Source: Aphrophora alni (taxonomy: Eukaryota > Arthropoda > Insecta > Hemiptera > Aphrophoridae). From it: a DNA stretch of 64,000 nt. The DNA lies in contig OY740765.1 of the NCBI GenBank assembly GCA_963513935.1, positions 77,969,054 through 78,033,053 on the forward strand, read 5' to 3'. Under the pieces are notes generated by a model. It worked only from the letters and a program-made list of their open reading frames with translations, made no database searches and was not told where the DNA came from. Shown one piece after another: positions 34,661 to 45,885 of this stretch. Both the position numbers and the translations under genes were made by a program. Numbering within the stretch: the stretch's first letter is position 1; the number at the start of each line of letters is the position of its first letter.

Positions 34661-35842
34661 GCTCCTGATATGACTTCTATAGAAGCCAAAATGTTTGAGA
34701 GATGTTATTGGTCTGAAAGGATTGAAGACGTGCTTGCAGATATTTAGGATGACAGTAAATGATAATTATATTGATGATGAGATGAATCGTGGGCAGAATA
34801 ATAAGATGTTTTGCAGTATGGTATATTCGAATGTTGTATTCATGATCCTACTTTATAAGACCTGATTCTTCAAGAAATGGAGATAGTGCTTGTAGGGGTG
34901 GAGTGCTGTGTTTTCCAACTTTAAAATGACAAAAGTCATCTAGGAAATGTGAGCATTTTATTATTTTTTGTAGATCTTTAGTTATCTAGTTTCTTTACCT
35001 TGTCATTATATTTTATCTAAGCATTAAGTAACCATTTGATTAGCATTAATTAGTGAATTAATATCCAATTACAAACTTCAGGAAAATTAAAATATAAATT
35101 CTTTTAAGGTAGGCCCACTGAAAAGTTTAACACTTGTTAAGATTAGGTTGTAGTTAACATATTTAATATCCTTAAATAATTATGAAACCGCTAAAATAAT
35201 AAAATTAGCAGACTCAGTATAATATTGAACAGCTGCAGATTTGGAAAAGAAGCCGTCACACCCACCTAGTGTTAGAGAAGCAAGAAGCACCAGTTGTGAC
35301 GGATGCATAACTATGTCACAGTGACAAAAAGAAGCAGCTCTAGTGCAGAAGCAGTCACAGGTTGTTATGTAGTTAAGTTGTTAGGTTGCAACTTTTTCCG
35401 TCACTGGAAAAAATACCAATAAAACAGAAAATAAAACATTGGTTTATTATTAATATTAGTCTTTCATTATTTAAGTCATTCATTATAATATTAATATTCA
35501 ATAAAAGAAGTAAAAACACTTTATTTTATGATTAGTTAATTAAATGATATCAAAAAATGCTTTCAAGACCAAATTATCAATATTACACAACAAACAGAAT
35601 GGAAAAATATCAACACACTTCTGTAAAATTCAGTTCCCTCAGAGGCTTACCTATAACGATTTTGGGCACAGCTGAGGGATTGGAATGCTCAGAATCTTCA
35701 TAGTTGAGCCCCTGAGGGAACTGAATTAGACTCTCGTTCTCTTCTGACTTTGACACTATTAGAGTATTGAAGGGCTAGGAGTCTTTATTTTGTTTTTTAT
35801 TAAGGTTTTAATAATAATGTGTTATCAAGAAGATTTTTGCCT
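34661..35842. other. Non-coding stretch
   Basis: Mostly unassigned. Contains a 20-bp-arm inverted repeat at 35628-35647 and 35707-35726 (ATTCAGTTCCCTCAG and its complement). No gene recognised. Confidence 0.4.
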
Positions 35843-36810
35843 TTAAACCCTTCAAGTGGTGAGTCGCTCAAGTCGCTTGGCTTTATCAATTATGTGACAA
35901 GAAATCACTTTTTTGCAATTCAACATTTACCCTAGTACAAATCATCCTACGACAATAATTTATATACTGTTTTAAAGCTAATTTTCCATAGATTATTACC
36001 GTACCATACAACCAAAAGTTCATAAAATGTTAACAATTATATTTAATAAATTGGTAAAATTTATGAATTATGCGCACCAAGAACTCGTAAAGTTACACGT
36101 CACACTGACCTTTAAATTATGGCATCCTATTGTCTAATATTCACAAGCCGGTATAACTGTCTAACAACTTTAGAGTAATACTATTTTATAGTATTTTTCT
36201 TCTTCTTTCTTAAACAAATTGTTTGAATAGGAAATGTAGAGTATATTATAAAGTTTTGCCTTCCGCTATTACGCTGATTTTTGATTCCAGATGTAATAAC
36301 TAGTAAGTAATAACTCTAAAAGTATTATGGTACATCTAAATTTTTTTTCACTACAAAACTAAACTCTATGCACCTTTCTGAATATAATGATATATAGAAG
36401 TTGTGTTTTCCATAATATTACTATTTTTGGTGATTTTTTCAAATTAGACAAAACATTTTCCCTTTTTTCGTAAAACAATTTTTTTTTTGAAAATTAAATG
36501 TAACAAATAAATTTTTTTTCCTAAATATATTCACAAATATTATACAAAACTTTTGTATATCTCGTAAAAAGGTGGTAAGCTATTGATTTTGGATGATACA
36601 GGTTTTTCTGAAAAATGTTAACTTCATTTTTTGGCACCTAACATACTTACTCCAAAACCGTTTCATATATATTACATACCGTTTCTATTTACATAGATAT
36701 ATTCTAAGCATCTTTCTGAGAAAAATGATATCCTACAAGTTAGGTTTTGCATAAAATTATTTTTTATGAATTTTTTAAGAAAAAAACCTTTAACATTGCC
36801 ATTTGTAGGG
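35843..36810 (-). mobile_element. Diverged relative of the 4.7-kb piggyBac-like element, inverted
   Basis: In reverse complement this segment follows the element at 4722-7870 block by block: CCCTACAAATGGCAATGTTA at one end, AAAACCTAACTTGTAGGATA, AACGGTTTTGGAGTAAGTAT, AATCAATAGCTTAC, and a right end like CTTGAAGGGTTTAA. It lacks the Tigger insertion (GTGAATATATTTAGG is intact), and the central part is shorter. A TTAA survives on the left; the right flank has lost it. No coding content. Confidence 0.75.
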
Positions 36811-36927
36811 AAACAAGGATATGTAAAATTCGGATTTTTAGAATTCTGTTCAAAGGTACCATTTAAAGTATCGTGGAATAGAGTATATTAACAAATCACC
36901 AAGTGAATGAAAACTGAATTTCCCCCC

Positions 36928-37041
36928 AAAACCACTTTATTTGTGTAATTCAAACACAAGATGTCAGTAGAGTTTGTGTGGATAATGACTTAGTCATTGA
37001 AATTTGTCTTGTCTTTGTATTGCACAAATAAAGTGGTTTTT
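36928..37041. repeat. Stem-loop with 18-bp perfect arms
   Basis: AAAACCACTTTATTTGTG and its exact reverse complement enclose about 75 bases. The right arm contains AATAAA. It may be a tiny MITE; no coding content. Confidence 0.75.
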
Positions 37042-38400
37042 GTAAAATATTGTTGTTCATTTATTTGATGATTGAAGATTTCGTAAGTGTAACTCATTAA
37101 CTTATTACAATTGATATTAAAAAATGTTAACCGTTTTAAAATCTAGTTATTTAGTTGAAATGAAAAGTTTAATTTGGTTATTAAAATTAAAATAACGAAA
37201 ATCATATTATTAACTAATATTCTTAATAATTAAATTGTATTTATAGTTTCTAACATTTTGTAGATTCTGTAAGATTTTTTTTAACTTGGTCTGATTTCGT
37301 ATGACCATAACCTTTAAAATATTATTAAATCTTTAAAACTAAGTATTATTTCTGCTTAGCTGTGCTTTAGATATTTTACCAATTGAATAAGGGGTAATAA
37401 ATACAGAGATATTTTTTGTGGTGTTAGAATAAATCCTTTAACTAATCACAAAATAAATCCTTTAATAGATGTAAACTAATCTACTTTTCTTCTTTTCTTA
37501 CCACTTTCATCATATAAATTATAATAACTAAAACAAAATTATTAGTTTTAGTTTTCAATTTTATATAAATATAGTTTTAAATATTTTAGTTTCAATTTGT
37601 TATAAATATAGTTTTATGAATTTAGTTTTTATTTTAAATACTCTTCCTTTTAAAGAAGCAGTTATGAAACTCTCATAAAATACTGCCTCTCTTTGGTAAT
37701 ATATAGATCTAACCTAGGCTAACAATTTTTGAGAGTTAATAATAACTACTCTTTTAAATTCATGCATTTGTAAATTCTGAAAAACACTACAACTTTAAAA
37801 AGCACTTTTATTTATTATTTAAATGTTCACTTTATTATTATTTTCACAAACATATATGATTAACTTTCGAGACACTTGATTCCTTTTTATAGCTTTTAAT
37901 TAATTGATTTTAATTAATTTATACTTGTATATTACTTTTATTTAAATTAAATTTGCACTTCATTTAATATTTTTATAAATGGATCAACTCTCCATCTCTA
38001 ACTGCTTTTCTTCTCTTGTATTTTAGTTTTAGATTTTAAGATTTCTTCATTCCAATTGGTTAAAATGCTCATGCAAGTTATTTAGTTTTGATGAATTAAG
38101 GATTTTATTCTAACAGTATTATTGATTTTATGACATTATCTGTTAGGTTTCTGTAAGACGAGAGATCTTGCTACACAGGTGTCTCAACATGAATTTTACT
38201 TAAAATTTTAGTGTAAAATAAGCATAAATAATAAAATAAAATAAAGTAAATGTTACTAAAACGTATTTTAGTCAAACTCAATTTCAATTAAATCATTTGG
38301 AGAGTTTATAAGGATCTCTCAACTATAACTTGAGCTTCATTACTTTGAATTATTGTTCTCTAGTATAATTGGAGATTTCAAATTGTGAATCAGTGAAGCA
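37042..38400. other. Non-coding A+T-rich stretch
   Basis: Repeated TTTAGTTTTAA-like phrases at 37.5-37.65 kb. Otherwise nothing recognised. It follows the 3' end of the MADF/BESS-like pseudogene and may include its old 3' untranslated region. Confidence 0.4.
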
Positions 38401-39100
38401 TTAAATTGAAGCTGTTGTTGATCTGGTTTTAGGGGCTTGAAGTGGAGTATAAACTTTTGTTGGTGGCCGAGTTTTTGTTGAGAATGTACCTGAAAGTTGA
38501 CTGGAGTAGGACGGATTGTTCATGCTAGGACCGTTATTTTTAGTGTTGGTTTTTGGATTATTGTAATTATTTGACATAAGATCATCATGGAACTGGTTGT
38601 AGTTTGGGAAGAAATTACTATTAGTAGAAGGGCCTATGTCACTGTGAGGTAAATAAGGTTGTTATTTCATGCTTACAAAGGGGGCATTCTATTAAACTTA
38701 GTATACTGGTTCTGTGTGGCGAATGAAGGTGGTTCAAATGTTGCTCTTTCTGAATATTTCATTACCAATTTCATATGTCCATTTGAAATATAATTTTTAA
38801 TGACAGGGGAAGAGGCTGTACAATCGGAAGTAATGAGTTGAAGAACTCAGTGTTGTAATTTCTGCATTCTTCTATTCGTGCACATTTTTGTTTTTTGCAA
38901 TTATCCAAGTAGTCCTCAAACTTCATCTCTAATCATCTTTTACCTAGTTTATAAACCATACTTTCAGATCCAGATGTAGGACGATCTTCCTAGCTATGTT
39001 CTGTCTCTTGTTCTATTTCTTCCATTTCATTATCTATCAATAAACCTTCAGACATCGACAAAGCAGTTGGTCTTGGAGTAATTGTTGGATTCAAGAACTC
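38401..39100 (-). pseudogene. MADF/BESS-like regulator, C-terminal part, broken
   Basis: The reverse strand reads EFLNPTITPRPTALSMSEGL, IDNEMEEIEQETEHS, stop, EDRPTSGSESMVYKLGKR, stop, LEMKFEDYLDNCKKQKC, then YNTEFFNSLLPIVQPLPLSL, a BESS-type motif. After shifts a last frame gives an Asn/Ser/Thr-rich tail (PNYNQFHDDLMSNNYNNPK…TPLQAPKTRSTTASI, stop). The MADF domain expected upstream is not present; an LTR element begins there. In-frame stops show it is a relic. It could derive from a Harbinger accessory gene or a host gene. Confidence 0.6.
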
Positions 39101-39111
39101 CAGTGTTTTGA

Positions 39112-39135
39112 ATATATATATATATATATATATAT
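39112..39135. repeat. (TA)n tract, left target of the LTR element
   Basis: About 12 TA units. A second TA tract lies at the other end of the LTR element, so the insertion went into a TA microsatellite and the duplication cannot be defined exactly. Confidence 0.9.
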
Positions 39136-41727
39136 CTTACAACGGACACAACCCGTTGTAGGTCCTGGATTTTGAATTTGTAATTAATTTTATAAATTTG
39201 AATAGTCCGGACTTACCGTGGGCTAAAGCCGCATGTAGGTCACGAAAATCATGTTGACGCGTGAGGGTAGTTATCTGGCTAAGTTAAACTCTTGGACCCT
39301 GCCTGTTCGAAAAGGAATAAGGACTTGTAAAAAATACTTAAAAATTAATACGGGAAGCCAAAATCCAGAAATTAAATAAAAACAAAAATCGTCAGGAAAT
39401 GCATTACGCTAACCGCGTGTGTATTTACTGCAAGATTAGATAATATAAAGTCACAAAGTTACGTAAAATACAGACTATTAAAGTATGTAAAGAAATTCAA
39501 AATTCCTCTAAATTGAAAAAGAAAAGGTTTTTTAGGCTTTTCATAAGAAGGCCTAAAATAAAGGTAAAATAAGTTTTTGCGAAATTTCGTTAAATAAAAA
39601 AGTTAATGTTAATCCACTAAGTTCAAATGATAAAAAAGTATATAAAAAAGAAAGTTTTTTAAATTCTAACCAAAACAAATTTTAGTAATGATAAACGAAA
39701 TGTATAATTAAAAAGAAAAACTTGAAATTTTATTAAAGGAAAAAGGTGACAGAATTCGCACCTTTACAGCAAGATAAAAAGTTAAACTTAATTTTTTACT
39801 AACTCAAAACGCTAAATAGTATGCTGATAACGTAGTTATGTAAAAATAATCCAGTATTTAAAATATGTTTCGGGAGTAAAGGAAAGCCCAAGTTTGTAGA
39901 AAATCGTTTAACTCCCTAACCCTACAGCAAGACAACCAGAAGCAGAAAACAAGATAAAATCCGGCTAGTTAACACAAACCAAAAGGACATAAAGAAGTGA
40001 AAACAAAAAACCGTGAAAAACAAAAAACAAAGACTTTTCCGGGAGAAATGGCCGCGGAAAAACGTGCGCGGTTCGTGTACGCTAACCAAGAATCGTACGA
40101 ACATCACTCGAGTTCGTGTGTAAAGAAGACAACGAGCTGAATTCAAAAATGTCACTCTCAATAAAATAAGGAAAACCCTGGAGGAGTTACAAAGGAAAAG
40201 GATTTTCAATAGCCAAAACTGCACGGAGAGAGATAAGAGTTGTACGGTAGAAGGGGCTGGCTGAAGATGAGTCTATATAAACGATTGCTCGGGGAAACTC
40301 GAGAGCCTTGATATTTCTTCGATGTAAGTGAACACATCGAGCCTTGATATTTCTGCGATGTAAGTGAACACATCGAGCCTTGATCTCGTTTTTTATAAAA
40401 TACCATAGTATGCAAAAAGCTAGGTATTTTCTTAGTTAACCTAATAATTTGTATAACAAGTGTGAACATACGTCATTGCGATATTAATTTGGAATGCAGC
40501 AATAGACACAACTATAATCTACAAGAACGTCAGTGGCAACTTAGTCATTACAAAGTTGGCCTAACTTGGATTATTCTGGAGAAGTAACATAACCTACATA
40601 GCAGCTGATACATGGAGTGATTCGTATAGCTTCCGGATAGGACTCCAGGACATCACCAGGCGACCACTTGGACATGCAACTTTAACGTCGAGAGAATAGC
40701 CGAACCGGGACTTCAGACACGACATCACCACAACCATCTTTAAAAATTCATCCAACATTCTTCCAGACAACCCTACAGGGATCAACCTTCATCAACGAGA
40801 CAACATAACCAGCACGCAGAGCATCTGTAGCCTGCCATCGCTAAACAACGCTCGCGGACTTCATATCAAACGTCGCGACGCCTGGACAGTTGTGAAAAGG
40901 TCGGTAGAAACGTAAATACGTTAGTCCCTGATTAAATTTGCCTGAAATAAATTCAAATAAATTTATTTTAAAATACTGGGTTACTTAGGATGTTAGATTA
41001 GATAAAATATTTGTATTATTAATTAAAAATTAAATTCATTAAATTGTAAATTCGAATTAAATCTTTTATTAAAATATTAATTAAATCAAATTGGGTATAA
41101 AATATTAGAATAAATTATAGTTAGGTAAATAATTGGTTCTGCCTTATAGTTTAAGAAATTATTATTAAATTGAAAGGAAAGTTATTATTTTGTATTTGTT
41201 GGAGAAAGTAAAATCCAAAAAGTTTTATTTTATGTTTAAAATTAAAAAAAAAAAGAATTATTAAAATTTTATTTGCTTTATAAAAAATTTATTATTTACA
41301 AAAAACACCTAGTATTCAAATATCCCAATAGTTTATGAGTTATAGATTAAGAATTGATACAGTGAAATTTCATAAAATATTTGCAAGCACAAATAAACAA
41401 GTTACAAGGTTAGTTTCAGTGTACTCACTACTCAGAGGTTTACAAAAAGTAAAATCATTCACTTGTGTTCTAACTGAGCTAGAATCAAATATAAAGTACT
41501 GGAAGTATAACGTAGAAGTTTTTTTTTTTAGTCAGGATATTCAGAAAACTGAATATTCGACACATAGTTATTTCACCTAGGCCAAACAAAGCGAGATTGC
41601 CTATAAAACTTCCAGTAGGTGGAAATAACTTATTCTCAAACGAAAAACCGTTGAATAAATCGGCGTCCCAAAAAAGTGGGGTCCGAAAACATCATTCAAC
41701 TTAACCAAGAAAAGGTTTACCGTTGGA
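39136..41727 (+). repeat. 5' LTR (2,592 bp)
   Basis: Begins CTTACAACGGACACAACCCG, a short hairpin, and ends TTTACCGTTGGA, so it lacks the usual TG…CA ends. A TATATAA at 40274-40280 is a plausible promoter, with AATAAA at about 40946. A 36-bp tandem repeat (GAGCCTTGATATTTCT unit at 40303, 40339 and partial 40375) lies just downstream of the TATA. Reverse open frames inside it are repeated in the other LTR and look non-coding. Confidence 0.92.
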
Positions 41728-41731
41728 GAGT

Positions 41732-41749
41732 TGGCGCCCTTCGGTGTTG
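41732..41749 (+). promoter_or_regulatory. Primer-binding site
   Basis: TGGCGCCCTTCGGTGTTG begins five bases after the LTR. TGGCGCCC matches the CCA end of tRNA-Lys-type primers; the rest fits less well, so the tRNA is not certain. Confidence 0.7.
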
Positions 41750-42148
41750 GCTCGATTTCACTTGTGGTTAAAAAATTAATCAAAAGTAAAATTCAGTCAA
41801 AAAACTAACGTAAATTTATTTGTGCTTGAAACTGTGTATGTTAGCTTTAGAATTGTGTTTAATATTAAGCCATACTACTGCTATTTTCCACGTCTGAAGT
41901 ATTTCCCGGGTTCGTGTCGTATTAAGGTTCAGAGGGGGAGAGAGGAAATTAAAACATTAAAATTAATTAACCAATAAATTACATTTGTCGTGGTAAAATC
42001 GGAAAATTGGGGGTGTAGGCCTAAAAAGATTGGAGTAAAAATAAATTAAAAATAATTGGGAGTTTTCCGACGCGACGGATCAAAACTAAATTAAATAAAT
42101 AAAAACAATTAAATCAAATTAAAATAGTATAAAAAAGCAAAAGTTAAA

Positions 42149-43276
42149 ATGGCGGATAAGGCAATGAAAGAGTTCTTCGAACAATATAAAAAAGATAAAG
42201 AAGAAAGGGCGAAGAAAGATCAGGAAGAACTGGAAAGAAAAGAGGAAAGAAGACGGCTAAAGGATGAAAAAATCCGAGAAGAAAAGGAGGCAGGAAGGTT
42301 ACAGCGAGAGAAGGAACAAAAAGAATTATACCACTTAATCTCTGGAAAGCTGGGAGACCTGGAACGAAGCCTGGAGAAAGAAAGCGTGAGGTGTAAGGAA
42401 CAACATACCAAGGTGGAAGAGAAATTTGGGAAAATTGAAGGAACGATCCATTTTCTGGAAGAAACGACGAGCACAATGAAGAACACAGTAGATGAGGGCT
42501 TCAGAACAATAGAAAGTCGGGTGCAACGCGTCGAAAAGAAAATAGGAGACGTGTTGAGTCAGGGAGGTGGTAGTAGGAGTGTAGGAATAATGATGCCGCG
42601 TTATGAGAGCGAAGCAACTAAAATTGAATTTTGGGGAAACAGTAAAGAAAGGCCTAAACAATTTTTAAGGGACATAGAAGGGTTAATGGACGAGTTGAAT
42701 CCCTATTTAGAAGATAGGGAGAAGATTAAATTCATTAGACGCCATCTTAAAGGTTATGCACTCGAATGGTTTAACATAACAAACCGCGAAGAGATGAAGT
42801 ATGCCGAATTTAAGGAAGCATTTTTAAATAATTACTGGTCGCTACAAAAACAAAAAGCGATCAGAAATTATATCGAAAACAATAAGTATGTAGAGAAGGG
42901 GAATGCTAGTAGAACAGAATATTTCTGTATGGTAGTAAATAAAGCTCGAGATTTAGATCCCCCCTTATCTGAAGGTTTCCTAGTATTCACAGTAATGCAA
43001 CACTTTAGCGAACAAATTAGGCTAGCAAGCATAGGTAAGCCTAGTGAAACGATTCAAGATGCGATAAACTTTTTAAACAATGTCGATATGATAGAGGAAA
43101 ATCGGCGAGGCAGACCCCAAGACGCTCAAGACACGCAAAATAGGCAAAATTTCACACCTAGAAATAACCCCCCTATCCAAAGATCCTATGCTCAAAACCC
43201 AAATAACTCTAATCACCCAAGTTCCAATAAACCACGTCCTTTCAACTCAAATCCTAACCAGCAGAAAAAAAACTAA
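42149..43276 (+). CDS. Gag protein
   Basis: 375 residues from an ATG in good context (AAAATGG). Residues 1-80 are extremely charged, Lys/Glu-rich and likely coiled coil. A capsid-like region follows from about 150: ESEATKIEFWGNSKERPKQF, LRDIEGLMDELNPYL, IRRHLKGYALEWFN, FKEAFLNNYWS, and LDPPLSEGFLVFTVMQHF, which is the retrotransposon gag fold. The tail is Asn/Pro/Ser-rich and has no CCHC zinc knuckle. It ends …NQQKKN with TAA directly after a slippery heptamer. By family knowledge it forms the particle that packages the RNA. Open and intact. Confidence 0.9.
   Translation: MADKAMKEFFEQYKKDKEERAKKDQEELERKEERRRLKDEKIREEKEAGRLQREKEQKELYHLISGKLGDLERSLEKESVRCKEQHTKVEEKFGKIEGTIHFLEETTSTMKNTVDEGFRTIESRVQRVEKKIGDVLSQGGGSRSVGIMMPRYESEATKIEFWGNSKERPKQFLRDIEGLMDELNPYLEDREKIKFIRRHLKGYALEWFNITNREEMKYAEFKEAFLNNYWSLQKQKAIRNYIENNKYVEKGNASRTEYFCMVVNKARDLDPPLSEGFLVFTVMQHFSEQIRLASIGKPSETIQDAINFLNNVDMIEENRRGRPQDAQDTQNRQNFTPRNNPPIQRSYAQNPNNSNHPSSNKPRPFNSNPNQQKKN
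43267..43273 (+). promoter_or_regulatory. -1 ribosomal frameshift site (A AAA AAC)
   Basis: In the gag frame the codons are AAA AAC followed at once by the stop TAA. The A_AAA_AAC heptamer is in the exact register for -1 slippage and leads into K-L-I-S-E-V, the start of the protease frame, which is open from here to 44865. No strong downstream pseudoknot was obvious by eye. Confidence 0.8.
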
Positions 43277-44865
43277 TAAGTGAGGTTCTGCCAAAGGATG
43301 GATGTTTTCGGAATGACAGGGCTGTAGAAAAAACAATAAAACAAAAGATTAAAGTTAAAAAAGTTAAAGTGCAGGTAAATACCAAAAAGTTAGGAAATAA
43401 AAAAGTTACTCCTTGTAGTAGGATCGAACCTGAATTAGGCGAAAAAGTCGTCGAAAAGGAGCGCGAATATCAACCTAAACAATTAGGTAGTTTAAATGTC
43501 AATATTAGAGAAGACTTGCTAGATAATAAGGACGAGCCAATTTTAACTGAAAAACCCATAGAAGAAATACCCGCGATTCCAGTCGAACTTGGAACAAGTA
43601 CCGGTTACCTTGAGATTGACACAGGAGCTGAAGTAAGCGTTATCCAACAGGATTACCTCGATCAATTAAAATCGGAAGATGTCAAAATCTTAGAACTACC
43701 GGTAGCGTGCCTAGAAATAATTGGGGAATTAAAAGGGAAGGTGCAAAAAATTAACAAGCAAGTCCTAATTGAAATTAAACTGTTAGATAAATGCGTAGAT
43801 CTACAATTTTTGGTAGTAAAAGGTCTAAAATCTAGGATAATTATGGGATGTGGCCTTTTATATAATTTACAAGCCAAAATAAACATGCAAGAAAAATTTG
43901 CAATGTTTAAAATAGGTCAGGATAATATTAAAATCCCGTTTATTGACAAAAAAGTTGCAATAACACGTTTAAAGGGGAAATGTTTTAATATTAATTCCCG
44001 ATACTATAAAAACAATAAATCAATAAATTTAATTAAATCGGAGTTAATTAAATCCGACAAAATCGAGGCGATAAATACTAAACTCCAAACCAATAAGTTA
44101 AATGAAAATGAAATTAGAATAAATGAGTTAGTAAACAAAGCTGAAATCGTTAATGTACCGGAAATAGAAAAAACGGGCATCAACGATGTAATGGAAGGGA
44201 ATTGTAGCATGAGTCAAGATAGGAAGCCGGACACAACAGCTAGGAATATTGATAAGGTTAGGATACAAAACGAAGAAGGGTTGGATCAAATGATACCGAA
44301 GGGGTTATCTGTTCAACGAAGGAAGGGGCAAAAATCCAAAAATTTAATCGTACCTAAGATGCTATCTAAAGAAGCCAAGGACGAAATTTCGCGTAATAGG
44401 GCATTAAAAAAGAATAATGTACCAATTAAAGTTAGGTATAGTGGTGAAAAATATCCAGTTACCAACTACGCGTCGCGACGCAGCCAAAGTAGCCGAAACT
44501 GTAAATATCCAAATAAGCGTTGTAATCCAAATCAGGCGAAGTCAAGCACTGCACTACACGGTAAATATTCCGACCACTCGATTAACAATAAAAAGTATAA
44601 TAATAAACAATCACAAGAAGAATTAATATCTGTAGGAGGAACAGACACGCGTGACTACAATCAATTGTCAAAAGTGCGTGGAAAAATGTCTAAAGTCAGA
44701 TTTAAAAACACTGATATTTCTGTTGTAAATAAAACTAAATTAAGTAGGAAACATGTACGGTACAAAGAGAAAGTAGGCCAAATTGGAAGTCAGCTGTGTG
44801 GACTTAGACAAGGAGTGAAGAAAGATATCAAATGTAAATATTATGAATTAGTAAACACGCAATGA
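43274..44865 (+). CDS. Protease frame (aspartic protease plus unknown basic domain)
   Basis: Open in the -1 frame relative to gag, reached by the slippery site, and running about 530 codons. The aspartic protease active site is GYLEIDTGAEVSVIQQ, with the second conserved block RIIMGCGLLYN about 75 residues later. That is a normal retropepsin layout. The remaining ~280 residues are Lys/Asn/Arg-rich, lack any RT or integrase motif (no YxDD or FADD, no HHCC) and match nothing I know. There is no good AUG near the start, which supports translation by frameshift as a Gag-Pro fusion. Intact. Confidence 0.85.
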
Positions 44866-45874
44866 ATGAAGATAGAAAAAGACAGGAACTAAAGTAGGCT
44901 AGGATGGGACGGTTTGCAACACAGCGGAACTAAAGTCAAGGGAAGTTCAAGGTCGACGGAAGTGGAGAGAGGGAACACGGCAGACTGAGAAGACTGAAAT
45001 GAAGGAAGTAGGCCTAAATAAACAACTCAACGCATCTCAATTGATAAAAAGGCCTAAGTATTTCTATCTTACATGCTAATGTGTTTGCTAGTTTTAAATT
45101 AAATAGTAATACAGATCCAGGAAGAAAACGTTCGAATATAACCTACGAACAAATCAGGTGCCTGGAATGGCCTAATACACGAGTCAGGGGTGTATAGGGG
45201 TTGCATATTAATTACCAGAAAATTAATTATGCGTAAAAGTTGTTAGGAGAATCGGAGTAGTTAGGATTCTGGAAGAAAGAAGTTTAACTAATAAACTAGG
45301 AAAAACTTAGAAAAAAAAAAACTTAAACAAATAAACAATTAATTAATTAAAAAACTCTCAATTATTGTAATTGAAGCCACAAAGGCAAATAAAAAAATAA
45401 AAAAGGGTAATGTAAAATAAAACGTATAAAAAACTCGGATTGTAAAAATTCGGGAAATATGAATGCAAGGAACATAACAGTAGTATGAAAATGTAATCCA
45501 GTAAAGTATTGTTAGTTGGTTATCAGGCAAATTAAAATGTGTCCCTGTATTTATATAAGTTGTGTACAGTATAAACATGTGTTTTCAGTGGAAGTGAACT
45601 CACCCAGTGAACATTTCAAAAGGAAATGTATATCATGTCATGTTGTATAAATGTAATTTCAGATTATGCAGAATAAGAAGAACAATGAAATGTATAGTAT
45701 GAATTGTATATATAAAAATTATGAATATGTAATCTGTAAATTGTTAGGATAGGAAGGCAGAACTAGATATAAGAATGTAATAAGATAGGAGGAAATTTGA
45801 AACGGGAGTATTATTATATTTAGTGGTTTTCAATATCTTGGATTTATGGCGGAGCCGATCAAACCAGATATCTT
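44866..45874 (+). other. Untranslated internal region of the LTR element
   Basis: About 1 kb between the protease stop and the polypurine tract, where RT and integrase would be expected. All frames are closed. No remnant of pol motifs is visible. Confidence 0.8.
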
Positions 45875-45885
45875 AAGAGGGGTAG
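45875..45885 (+). promoter_or_regulatory. Polypurine tract
   Basis: AAGAGGGGTAG lies directly against the 3' LTR, the expected primer for plus-strand synthesis. Confidence 0.75.

Noticed and set aside
39922..40469. Reverse open frames of 100 and 87 codons in the LTR, repeated in the other LTR
   Set aside because: Their identity between LTRs only reflects LTR duplication. Serine/phenylalanine-rich translations without family resemblance.
41335..41580. 81-codon forward frame at the end of each LTR
   Set aside because: It lies in the LTR U5-like part and ends before the PBS. No homology recognised, and duplication explains the second copy.
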